Shown in pieces: positions 49,710-60,574 of a stretch of DNA of 64,000 nt (position 1 is its first letter; each line of letters starts with the position of its first letter). A program made the position numbers and the translations under genes. Below the pieces are notes generated by a model, which did not search any database, had not been told where the DNA came from, and saw only the letters and a list, made by a program, of their open reading frames with translations. Source of the DNA: Rhodoferax sp. (GTDB taxonomy: Bacteria > Pseudomonadota > Gammaproteobacteria > Burkholderiales > Burkholderiaceae_C); assembly GCF_028715765.1 (NCBI RefSeq), contig NZ_JAQURE010000011.1:1-64000 (forward strand), written 5' to 3'.

Positions 49710-52188
49710 TGCTGCTGGCTCGCACTTCTTCCATGCTGGTCAGGCCGGCCAGCATTTTGCTGATGCCGTCTTGGCGCAAGGTGCGAAACACCCCGCTTCT
49801 GAACGCCGCGTGCTGCACTTCTTCAGAGCGTGCGCCGCTTTGAATCAAGCGCCGCACCTCGGGCGTGACGCGCAACAACTCGTGCAACCCCACCCGCCCC
49901 GACATGCCGGTGCCCAGGCACTTGCTGCAGCCGGTGGCTTGGTGGTGGCTGAGCCAGCCTTTTTGACCATATTGCGCCATCCACTGTGCCAGCACCTCGT
50001 CTTTGGTCGGGCGCATGTCTTCAGGAAAGGCGTGCAGATAGTCGGCCAGCCACTCCTCAATGGTGTCGTCTGAGGCTGGTTGCACGGTGCGGCATTCGGT
50101 GCAAAAACGCCGTGCCAAGCGCTGCGCCAGCACGGCCAAGAGCGAGTCGGCAAAGTTGAACGGGTCCATGCCCATGTCAATCAGCCGGGTCACGGTTTCA
50201 GCCGCGCTGTTGGTGTGCAAGGTCGAGAGCACCAAGTGCCCGGTGAGTGAGGCTTCAATGGCAATTTGCGCTGTTTCCGCATCACGTATTTCGCCCACCA
50301 TGATGATGTCGGGGTCGGCGCGCAAAAACGAGCGCAGCGCTTTGGCAAATGTCCAGTCAATTTTGGGGTTGACCTGCACCTGGCGCAAATCGGGTTGGGT
50401 GATCTCGATCGGGTCTTCGGCGGTCCAAATTTTGCGCTCGGGCGTGTTCAAAAAGCCCAGCACCGAGTGCAGGGTGGTGGTTTTACCCGAGCCAGTGGGC
50501 CCCACGCACAGCACCATGCCGTAGGGGCGGCTCACCGCCTCGGTCAGCTGCGCCAGGTTGTCAGGCGAGAGGCCGAGCTTTTCAATGGCAATGGGTTTGC
50601 GCGACGCCAGCAGCCGCATCACCACGTCTTCCAGGTTGTTGGCGGTGGGGATGGTGGCAATGCGCAGCTCCAGCTTGTGGCGTGGTGAGAATTTACTGAA
50701 GTCAATCTTGCCGTCTTGCGGTTTGCGCCGCTCGGAGATGTCGAGGTCGGCCATGATTTTCAAGCGCGCCACCAGCGCTGCGCGGTAGGTGTGGGGCAGC
50801 TCCAGGTAGGGCGACAAGATGCCATCTTTGCGAAACCGGATGCGCACTTTGGCGCGCTTGGGTTGCGACTCCACGTGAATGTCTGACACGCCGCGGGCGT
50901 GCGCTTCAATGATCATGGTGTTGATCAGGCGCACCAGGGTGTTGTCAGACTGGGCAATTTGCTGGCCGTCTTCAGACTCATCTTCCAGCCCCATGTCTTG
51001 CATTTGCATTGACTCAAGCAACTGGGTGCCGCTGGCCTGGCCGTCGTTGGAGGGGGGCAACAGGTCATCGTCGGCAGGCCAGGCGTTAATGCCCAGTTTT
51101 TCGTAGGCACTTTTCTGGGTCTGGGCGATTTGCATCTCGTCACCCAGGGTGGCAATCACCCGACCCTGCACCATAAATTCAAGCTCTTCGAGCAGTTTGC
51201 GCTGGGTCGGGTCCACCGCGGCAATCACCAGCAGCTTGTCGCGCCACAGCAGCGGCATGATGTGCAGGCGCTGGGCGGTGCTGGCAGGCACTTTTTTCAG
51301 GGCTTCGGGGTCGATTGGAAACTGGGTCACGTCCACCACGGGGTAGCCCATTTTGCGTGCCAGAGCGGTGTTGAGGTCTGCGCGGGTGAGGTAGCCCATG
51401 TTCACCAGCAGTTGCCCCAAGGGCACCGAGCGCTCGGTCTTTTGCCGCTCCAGCGCCTGCTTGAGCTGGTCATCGTCAATGTAGCCCAGCCGGGTCAGGG
51501 CTTCGCCCACGCGAATCATTGGCATTTTGGACTGCTGATCCAGCGCCAACATCAGTTGGTCGGGCGACACCACGGCGTTGTCCACCAAGTAGTCACCCAG
51601 TTTTTTGATGCGGCGGCTGTGCTGCTCGGTGGCCGCATCTTCAACCTGCTGGCTGGTGACCACTTTTTGATCGACCAGCATTTGGCCAATGTGGTCGCCC
51701 AGAATGACCGAGGTGAACGCGTCGCGCGGCACAAACACCCGCTCCAGCGTGCCCTGCTCATCGAGCGGAGTGAACAAAAACAGACCGTAATGGGTTTCCA
51801 CATAGCCCACAGTTTTGCCGGTCAGGGTGCTGCCGTTGTCGAGTTGCAGCTTGTAGTCGACGGTGCAGCGGTAGCTCAAAATGTCGGCAAAGTCTTCGCT
51901 GCTGATGATTTCTTGTGGGTGGATGCGGCTTTTGAGCGTGACCCGGCGAAACTGCGCAAAGGTCATGGGCACGGGTGTTTTGCTGTGTTCCAGTTGGATC
52001 AGAATCGTTTGCTCATCCGGGTCGACCGAGACCAGGGTGCAGGTGCGAATGGCACCGTTCAAGCCTTCAAGCTCACACGCTTGCGGCGCGCTCCAGGGTT
52101 GGGCGGCGCTGTAAATGGCATAAGGCGGCGCTGGCCAGCTGAAGCTTTTGCGGGCTGGCGCCTTGGCGTCTTTGGGCGTCAAACTCAT
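49702..52188 (-). CDS. GspE/PulE-family ATPase with N-terminal MshEN-like repeats
   Basis: VGPTGSGKTTTLHSVLGFLNTPERKIWTAEDPIEI; SDIHVESQPKRAKVRIRFRKDG; RLGYIDDDQLKQALERQKTERSVPLGQLLVNMGYLTRADLNTALA. Confidence 0.9.
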   Translation of the reverse strand: MSLTPKDAKAPARKSFSWPAPPYAIYSAAQPWSAPQACELEGLNGAIRTCTLVSVDPDEQTILIQLEHSKTPVPMTFAQFRRVTLKSRIHPQEIISSEDFADILSYRCTVDYKLQLDNGSTLTGKTVGYVETHYGLFLFTPLDEQGTLERVFVPRDAFTSVILGDHIGQMLVDQKVVTSQQVEDAATEQHSRRIKKLGDYLVDNAVVSPDQLMLALDQQSKMPMIRVGEALTRLGYIDDDQLKQALERQKTERSVPLGQLLVNMGYLTRADLNTALARKMGYPVVDVTQFPIDPEALKKVPASTAQRLHIMPLLWRDKLLVIAAVDPTQRKLLEELEFMVQGRVIATLGDEMQIAQTQKSAYEKLGINAWPADDDLLPPSNDGQASGTQLLESMQMQDMGLEDESEDGQQIAQSDNTLVRLINTMIIEAHARGVSDIHVESQPKRAKVRIRFRKDGILSPYLELPHTYRAALVARLKIMADLDISERRKPQDGKIDFSKFSPRHKLELRIATIPTANNLEDVVMRLLASRKPIAIEKLGLSPDNLAQLTEAVSRPYGMVLCVGPTGSGKTTTLHSVLGFLNTPERKIWTAEDPIEITQPDLRQVQVNPKIDWTFAKALRSFLRADPDIIMVGEIRDAETAQIAIEASLTGHLVLSTLHTNSAAETVTRLIDMGMDPFNFADSLLAVLAQRLARRFCTECRTVQPASDDTIEEWLADYLHAFPEDMRPTKDEVLAQWMAQYGQKGWLSHHQATGCSKCLGTGMSGRVGLHELLRVTPEVRRLIQSGARSEEVQHAAFRSGVFRTLRQDGISKMLAGLTSMEEVRASSNA

Positions 52189-52250
52189 GCTAACGGTCTC
52201 TTGCGCTGCGGCGGGCAAGGAAATAGATGAAAACACCTGCACTCCTTCAT

Positions 52251-52290
52251 GGAGGACTCAGGCCGCTGAAGCGGTTTTGCGTGAGTCCTG
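52251..52290 (-). repeat. CAGGACTYACGCAAAACCGC repeat, copy 2, forming a nested hairpin
   Basis: Minus strand CAGGACTCACGCAAAACCGCTTCAGCGGCCTGAGTCCTCC; outer arms AGGACTCA/TGAGTCCT, inner CCGCT/AGCGG. Confidence 0.62.
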
Positions 52291-52419
52291 TAAATGGTTC
52301 AAGCCTCTATCATGCCTGAATGCGTGGTCTGCCCGCAGCGCTGGCTTCGTCACCCTTGAGACATGGCTCTAAAACACGGCTTGGTTTTCCGTTAACCTGC
52401 AAGCCCCTCGGAGAACACC

Positions 52420-54018
52420 ATGTTTGACTACCTCATCATCGGCGGCGGCTCGGCCGGCTGCGTATTGGCGGCGCGCCTCACTGAAGACCCCCACATCCAT
52501 GTGGCGTTGCTGGAAGCGGGCCCCGCCGACCGCAGTGTGCTGATCCATTGCCCGGCGGGTCTGGCGGTGATGGCCAAGTTCAGCCTGCATGGCTGGGGGT
52601 TGAACACCGTGGCGCAGCCCGGCCTGAATGGGCGCAGTGGCTACCAGCCGCGTGGCAAGGTCATGGGTGGGTCAAGCTCGCTCAACGCCATGATCTACAC
52701 CCGCGGTCACCCCGTTGACTACGACCGCTGGGCGGCGGAGGGCAACCCTGGCTGGTCTTATGCCGATGTGCTGCCTTACTTCAAAAAAGCCGAGCACAAC
52801 GAACGCGGCGCGGATGACTTTCATGGCAGCCAGGGGCCACTCAATGTGATGGATCTAGCGCAACCCAACCCACTCTCTGAGCTGTTTGTGCAAGCTGGTG
52901 TGCAAGCGGGCTACCCGCGCAACCCAGACTTCAATGGTGCCTGCCAAGAAGGTGTGGGGCACTACCAGGTGACGCACAAAAACGGCGAGCGTTACAGCGC
53001 TGCCAAGGCTTACGTCACCCCCCACCTGCAGCGTCCCAACTTGCAGGTGTTTACCGGCGCGCTGACCACCCGCATCTTGCTCAAAAAAAATCGCGCAGTG
53101 GGTGTGGAGTTTGAGCACCAGGGGCAAACCAAGCAGCTGCATTGCCAGCGCGAGGTGCTGCTGTGCGCTGGCGCCATTCAGTCGCCGCAAATTCTGATGC
53201 TTTCGGGCATTGGCCCCAAAGCGCATTTGCTCGACCATCACATCGTGCCACTGCACCCCTTGCCTGGCGTGGGGCAGCATCTGCATGACCACATTGATGT
53301 GGTGCAGGTGGTGGACGCCCCCGCCGCCCTTGACACGTTTGGCCTCTCGGTGCCGGGCGCGGCCAAGCTGCTCAAGGGGGTGTGGGATTGGCGTGAGAAG
53401 CGCACCGGTATGCTGACCACCAATTTTGCCGAAGCTGGTGGCTTTATCAAAAGCAGCCCGGCCGAGCGGGTGCCTGATTTGCAGCTGCACTTTGTCATTG
53501 GCAAGCTCATCAACCACGGCCGCACCACCACGCTGGGGCACGGCTACTCGTGCCACGTGTGCCTGCTGCGCCCCAAAAGCTATGGCAGCGTGCGCCTGGC
53601 CAGCGCCAACCCGCAAGACCTGCCGTTGGTAGACCCCGATTTTTTGGCCAGCCGCGACGACGTGGATCGCTTGGTCAAAGGCTTCAAGCTGATGCGTGGC
53701 ATTTTGGCGCAGCCAGCGCTGGCGCAATTCGGCGGGCGTGAACTCACCGCCACTGCCGCTGCCCAGACTGATGAAGACATTGAGCAAGCCATTCGCAACC
53801 TGGCTGACACCATTTACCACCCGGCGGGCAGTTGCCGCATGGGGCAAGACGAGATGGCGGTGGTAGATGCCCAGTTGCGCGTGCACGGCTTGCAGGGGCT
53901 GCGCGTGGTGGACGCGTCGATCATGCCCCACCTGGTGGGTGGCAACACCAACGCGCCGGTCATCATGATTGCCGAAAAAGCCGCCGACATGATCAAGGCG
54001 GCGCAACAGCCGCTTTGA
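52420..54018 (+). CDS. GMC-family oxidoreductase (choline/alcohol dehydrogenase-like)
   Basis: [56 protein letters not shown]...[30 protein letters not shown]. Confidence 0.95.
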   Translation: MFDYLIIGGGSAGCVLAARLTEDPHIHVALLEAGPADRSVLIHCPAGLAVMAKFSLHGWGLNTVAQPGLNGRSGYQPRGKVMGGSSSLNAMIYTRGHPVDYDRWAAEGNPGWSYADVLPYFKKAEHNERGADDFHGSQGPLNVMDLAQPNPLSELFVQAGVQAGYPRNPDFNGACQEGVGHYQVTHKNGERYSAAKAYVTPHLQRPNLQVFTGALTTRILLKKNRAVGVEFEHQGQTKQLHCQREVLLCAGAIQSPQILMLSGIGPKAHLLDHHIVPLHPLPGVGQHLHDHIDVVQVVDAPAALDTFGLSVPGAAKLLKGVWDWREKRTGMLTTNFAEAGGFIKSSPAERVPDLQLHFVIGKLINHGRTTTLGHGYSCHVCLLRPKSYGSVRLASANPQDLPLVDPDFLASRDDVDRLVKGFKLMRGILAQPALAQFGGRELTATAAAQTDEDIEQAIRNLADTIYHPAGSCRMGQDEMAVVDAQLRVHGLQGLRVVDASIMPHLVGGNTNAPVIMIAEKAADMIKAAQQPL

Positions 54019-54057
54019 TCGTTCAACCAAGTATGTCACCCAGACTGGCAGACCCCA

Positions 54058-55314
54058 TCAAGCTGCAATGCGCTCGGCCTGCTGTGCCAGAAAAGCTGTG
54101 ACGCGTTTGGACAGTGCTAGGCTGCCGCCTGCATTTTTGATGGCCAAGTGCGCCTGAGCGGCCACCGTTTGCCCAATGTTTTGAATGATGTGCGCTGCAC
54201 TTGCGTCCGATTGCCCGAAATGTGGTGCTGCTTCACGCACCAGCGCCAGGCTGGAGGCGTGCCGGCCCGGCAAAATGGCCAGTTCCTGATAACCCGTGTG
54301 GCTGCTCAATTGCGCCACCAGGTCAAAGGCCGGGGCCAGTCGCCAAGACCCCTGGCCTTGGTGGAGTGCGCCATGGTTTTTGACGTGGTCGTCGCTGTTG
54401 CCCACCACCAGGTTGAACACCATCCGTCGAAACAGCTCGGTGACATCTTGTTCAGGCTTGGCAGAGATGCGGCGCAGCGTTTGCGCCAGTTCCACATAGC
54501 TCCCGCCACTGGATTCGTAAGGCACGTTGAGCAAAGCTGACGCTGAGAGGTAGTGAAACCGGCGTTCGTGGCTGATTGGGCCGGTACGGTCAAAGCGCTC
54601 CAGCAACAGCGCATGCCCACCCGCCAGATCGCGCAGGTGAAACGCTGGCACGGTGATGCCACAAGCCAGTGCCATGCCCAGCGTGGCGGCCTCCACCACC
54701 TCCATGTCGAATTCGTCGCCGCGTGAGGCAAATTTGGCAATGTAACGGCGACCTTCATGCACAAAGGTGGCTTTGGGGCGTGCGCCGCCCAGACTTGCCC
54801 CGCCGCGCAGCAGTTGCTGCATGCGTGGAGTCACATCCAAACCGGTTTCAATCCGGCGCGCCGCTTCGGCCAGGTCGGGCAGTTGCAGCAGCTCAGCGGG
54901 CGGCTCACGGGTCTGAATGGGCAGTGACTCGGAAAAAACCATGGCGCCAATTCGGTCGTCATTGGTGAGCAGCAGGGCATCGATGTCACAGATGGACTGA
55001 CCCTGTTGCACCTCCAGCACCTTGCGACCCCACGTGTCGGGCAAGGCATCACGCAAGGTCAGCGGCATGGCACCGCCATCACGCAAACGGCGCTCTGGCA
55101 GCACAAAACCTGCTTCTCTCAAGGGTAAGTGTTCAGGATTTAACGATTGAGCGTGCGGCGTGTGCAGATAGCGGCGGCCATAGGCAAATTCACCTGACTC
55201 CATCACGCCGTGGCGTGCCAGCTTCAGTAGGCCGACTGGCTGCACCTCATGATTGGCGTGCCAGGCCAAGCCAACGTAAATCAGACGTTCTGGTGGCGCA
55301 GCGTCAGAAGTCAC
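54058..55314 (-). CDS. hipA: HipA-family toxin kinase
   Basis: SLGGARPKATFVHEGRRYIAKFASRGDEFDMEVVEAATLGMALACGI; NLVVGNSDDHVKNHGAL. Confidence 0.92.
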   Translation of the reverse strand: MTSDAAPPERLIYVGLAWHANHEVQPVGLLKLARHGVMESGEFAYGRRYLHTPHAQSLNPEHLPLREAGFVLPERRLRDGGAMPLTLRDALPDTWGRKVLEVQQGQSICDIDALLLTNDDRIGAMVFSESLPIQTREPPAELLQLPDLAEAARRIETGLDVTPRMQQLLRGGASLGGARPKATFVHEGRRYIAKFASRGDEFDMEVVEAATLGMALACGITVPAFHLRDLAGGHALLLERFDRTGPISHERRFHYLSASALLNVPYESSGGSYVELAQTLRRISAKPEQDVTELFRRMVFNLVVGNSDDHVKNHGALHQGQGSWRLAPAFDLVAQLSSHTGYQELAILPGRHASSLALVREAAPHFGQSDASAAHIIQNIGQTVAAQAHLAIKNAGGSLALSKRVTAFLAQQAERIAA

Positions 55315-55645
55315 GTTCGCTCTCAGTGATCACACCGGGTGCAGCGCGTCCGGCCGGGCGGCGCACGCGTCTGTTGGCGGCCAAGGCGGCGGGGGCAGGG
55401 GCCACGGTGTCGAGCGAATCGGTTTCGCCGAACAGCCACAACGCATGCAGCATGAGTCCCAAGCTGGTGCCCGGTTTGCCGGCCTCCAGCGCGCGCACCG
55501 TGGTGGGGGAGCACATCAGCCGCTGCGCCATTTCAGCCAACGTCCAGGCACGCTGCACCCGGTGCGCACGCAGGCGCTGACCCAGGCGAACCAGTGCCAG
55601 TTGTGCTGGGGCGGGCAGGGCGGTGATTGACATGGGATGCATCAT
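55304..55645 (-). CDS. hipB: HipB-like XRE-family antitoxin/regulator
   Basis: HTH region WTLAEMAQRLMCSPTTVRALEAGKPGTSLGLMLHALWLFG; stop overlaps hipA start. Confidence 0.82.
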   Translation of the reverse strand: MMHPMSITALPAPAQLALVRLGQRLRAHRVQRAWTLAEMAQRLMCSPTTVRALEAGKPGTSLGLMLHALWLFGETDSLDTVAPAPAALAANRRVRRPAGRAAPGVITESERDF

Positions 55646-55690
55646 TAAACTGGTTATTAAGTAGCTTTATTGACAGTTTACTGGTTAATT
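55645..55690. promoter_or_regulatory. Candidate hipBA operator (two direct repeats of AAACTGGTTA/TTACTGGTTA)
   Basis: TTAAACTGGTTATTAA and AGTTTACTGGTTAATT, offset 31 bp, immediately upstream of hipB. Confidence 0.45.
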
Positions 55691-55709
55691 TGCGCTGTGG
55701 CCTTGCGTG

Positions 55710-56555
55710 TCAGCCCCGAAAGCGTTTGCGCGTGAGCGCCAGCGCCACCCAAAAACCCACCACGGCGTAGGTCGCCAACACCGCCAGCGGGCGCAGCCAT
55801 TGCGCTGGCCATTGGTCCATGAATAGCGGGCGCACCAGCGCCACGGCGTTGGTCAGTGGCAGCCAGTCAGACACCATGCGCACCACGCTGGGCAGCTGTT
55901 CCAGCGGGAAAAAAATGCCGCTCAGAAACATCATGGGAGTTAAAAACAGCGTGAAGTAATAGGTGAAAAAGTCGTAGCCCTTGGCCAGCGCGTTAAAGAT
56001 CAGCGCGACACAGCTGAAGGTGATGCCCACCCCCAGCAGCACCGGCCAGGCCACCAGCAGTTTGGGGCTGTGGCTGATGCCCAAGCCCAGCATCACCCCC
56101 AAAATGGCGGTCACGGTAAACAGCGACTTGAACGCCGCCCACAGCATTTCAGCCAGCACAATGTCGTCGAGCGTGACCGGTGCGTTCATGATGCCGTCCC
56201 AGGTTTTCTGCACATGCATGCGGCTAAAGGCCGAGTACAAAGCCTCAAAACTGGCGGCATTCATGGCGCTCATGCAAATGCTGCCACTGGCCAAAAACAA
56301 GATGTAAGGCACTGGCACGCCGTCCACGCTGATTTGCCCCACCAGCGCACCCATGCCGTAGCCAAACGCCACCAGCCACATCAGTGGCTCGGCAATGTTG
56401 CCCACCAGGCTGGGAATGGCGAGCTTTTTCCACACCAGCCAGTTGCGCAAAAACACCGGCCACCAGCGCATGGAGAGTTTGGGATAGCTCCAAACTGATG
56501 TATCTTTTTGGCCTCTAGCGCTTATGGATATTGCTTTAGCAGCTTCTTTATTCAT
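55710..56555 (-). CDS. ABC-2 type transporter permease (NodJ-like)
   Basis: Membrane protein of about 280 aa, downstream of the NodI-like ATPase; PVTLDDIVLAEMLWAAFKSLF, FLSGIFFPLEQLP. Confidence 0.9.
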   Translation of the reverse strand: MNKEAAKAISISARGQKDTSVWSYPKLSMRWWPVFLRNWLVWKKLAIPSLVGNIAEPLMWLVAFGYGMGALVGQISVDGVPVPYILFLASGSICMSAMNAASFEALYSAFSRMHVQKTWDGIMNAPVTLDDIVLAEMLWAAFKSLFTVTAILGVMLGLGISHSPKLLVAWPVLLGVGITFSCVALIFNALAKGYDFFTYYFTLFLTPMMFLSGIFFPLEQLPSVVRMVSDWLPLTNAVALVRPLFMDQWPAQWLRPLAVLATYAVVGFWVALALTRKRFRG

Positions 56556-56557
56556 AG
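56502..56557 (-). repeat. GCTAGAGGCC-family repeat encoding N-terminus of ABC permease
   Basis: Minus strand ATGAATAAAGAAGCTGCTAAAGCAATATCCATAAGCGCTAGAGGCCAAAAAGAT = MNKEAAKAISISARGQKD. Confidence 0.82.
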
Positions 56558-56559
56558 TA

Positions 56560-58871
<2,312 letters not shown>

Positions 58872-58928
58872 GTTTTTGGCGACTTTCTTTCAGGTCTCTT
58901 CAAATAAGTCGCGCTAATCCGCCCCAAG

Positions 58929-60482
58929 TTACTGAAACGCCACCTCGGCAAAACTGCGCAGTTTGCGGCTGTGCAACTGCGCCACGCCTTGGGCGCGCAG
59001 CAGCTCCAGCGCCCGGATGCCAATGCGCAGGTGCTGGTCGACCCGCTCGCGGTAAAAGTGGTTGGCCATGCCGGGAAGCTTGATCTCGCCGTGCAGCGGT
59101 TTGTCGCTCACGCACAGCAAGGTGCCGTAGGGCACACGAAACCTGAAACCATTGGCAGCGATGGTGGCGCTTTCCATGTCCAGCGCCACGGCGCGGCTTT
59201 GGCTAAAGCGGCGTTGCGGGCCGTTGTCGGGCAGCAGTTCCCAGTTGCGGTTGTCGGTGCTGGCTACGGTGCCGGTGCGCATGATGCTTTTGAGCTCAGA
59301 CCCTTTGAGCTGGGTGACCTGTGACACCGCGCTGGCCAGTGCCACCTGGATTTCAGCCAGGGCCGGCAGCGGCACCCACAGCGGCAGTTCTTCATCAAGC
59401 ACATGGTCTTCGCGCACATAGCCGTGCGCCAGCACAAAGTCGCCCAGTTGCTGCGTGCTGCGCAGGCCGGCACAGTGGCCAAGCATGATCCAGGCGTGTG
59501 GGCGCAGCACGGCAATGTGGTCGGTGATGGTTTTGGCATTGGCCGGGCCAACACCGATGTTGACCATGCTGATGCCACTGCCATCGGCGCGCACCAGGTG
59601 ATAGGCGGGCATTTGCGGCAGGCGCGGTGGTGGGGTGCCGGTTCGGCTGGGGAAATTGGGGTCAGAGCCCAATTCCGCTGGCGCAAAATTGGAATCTGAC
59701 CCCAATTTTTCTGACCCCAATTTGGAGTTTGCCCGGCTTGTCACCACATTGCCAGGCTCCACAAACGCTACATATTCGCTAGCTGCTTGCGCCATTTGGG
59801 CGTGGCCTAGGGCAATGAATTCATCAATGTAAAACTGGTAGTTGGTGAACAGCACAAAGTTTTGAAAGTGCTCGGGCGCGGTGCCGGTGTAGTGGCGCAG
59901 GCGCTGCAGCGAATAGTCCACCCGCGGCGCGGTGAACAGGCTCAAGGGTTGTGGCTCGCCAGGGCGTGGCACGTGGGTGCCGTTGGCAATGCCGTCGTCC
60001 ATGGCGGCCAGATCCGGCAGGTCAAACACATCGCGCATGAGCTGGCGCCGCTCGGGGCTCAAGCTGCCTTCCACATGGTCGTTTTCAGCAAACGAAAAAT
60101 GCACCGGAATCGGTTGGTTGCTGGTGCCCACTTCAAGCTCAACACCATGGTTTTCCAGCAGCAGGGTGAACTGCTCAAGAAGGTAGTGGGCAAACAAATC
60201 TGGCCGCGTCAAGGTGGTCTCAAAACGCCCCGCACTGGCCACAAAACCATAGCTCAAACACGCTGCATCCGCATGAGTGTGGCGGTTGACCGTGTCGGTT
60301 TGCACCCGCACAAAGGGGTAGCAGGCGCGCACATGGCCGGGTAGCTCAGTGCCTGCCACAAAGCGCTGCATGGCCAGGCGCAGGTGGTTGATGCTGTTGG
60401 CGTAAATCAGCTGCACTTGTGCCAAGGCGGCCGCTGGGTCTGAAAAGCGCGTGGGCGCAATGAAAGGGGGTAAATGAGGCAT
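58929..60482 (-). CDS. amn: AMP nucleosidase, with in-frame repeat insertion
   Basis: MVNIGVGPANAKTITDHIAVLRPHAWIMLGHCAGLRSTQQLGDFVLAHGYVREDHVLD; MESATIAANGFRFRVPYGTLLCVSDKPLHGEIKLPG. Confidence 0.95.
   Translation of the reverse strand: MPHLPPFIAPTRFSDPAAALAQVQLIYANSINHLRLAMQRFVAGTELPGHVRACYPFVRVQTDTVNRHTHADAACLSYGFVASAGRFETTLTRPDLFAHYLLEQFTLLLENHGVELEVGTSNQPIPVHFSFAENDHVEGSLSPERRQLMRDVFDLPDLAAMDDGIANGTHVPRPGEPQPLSLFTAPRVDYSLQRLRHYTGTAPEHFQNFVLFTNYQFYIDEFIALGHAQMAQAASEYVAFVEPGNVVTSRANSKLGSEKLGSDSNFAPAELGSDPNFPSRTGTPPPRLPQMPAYHLVRADGSGISMVNIGVGPANAKTITDHIAVLRPHAWIMLGHCAGLRSTQQLGDFVLAHGYVREDHVLDEELPLWVPLPALAEIQVALASAVSQVTQLKGSELKSIMRTGTVASTDNRNWELLPDNGPQRRFSQSRAVALDMESATIAANGFRFRVPYGTLLCVSDKPLHGEIKLPGMANHFYRERVDQHLRIGIRALELLRAQGVAQLHSRKLRSFAEVAFQ
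59652..59723 (-). repeat. GSDPN element copy 5 (inside amn) with a duplicated half-arm
   Basis: Minus strand CAAATTGGGGTCAGAAAAATTGGGGTCAGATTCCAATTTT...GGAATTGGGCTCTGACCCCAATTTC, encoding KLGSEKLGSDSNFAPAELGSDPNF. Confidence 0.87.
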
Positions 60483-60574
60483 GGCCGTATTGTTTCACGC
60501 GCCTGTGACATGGGTATGGCGGTGCTTTAAAGCTGCCATACTTACCCCCCAAGATTGTTGAGGCTTAGATTGCG

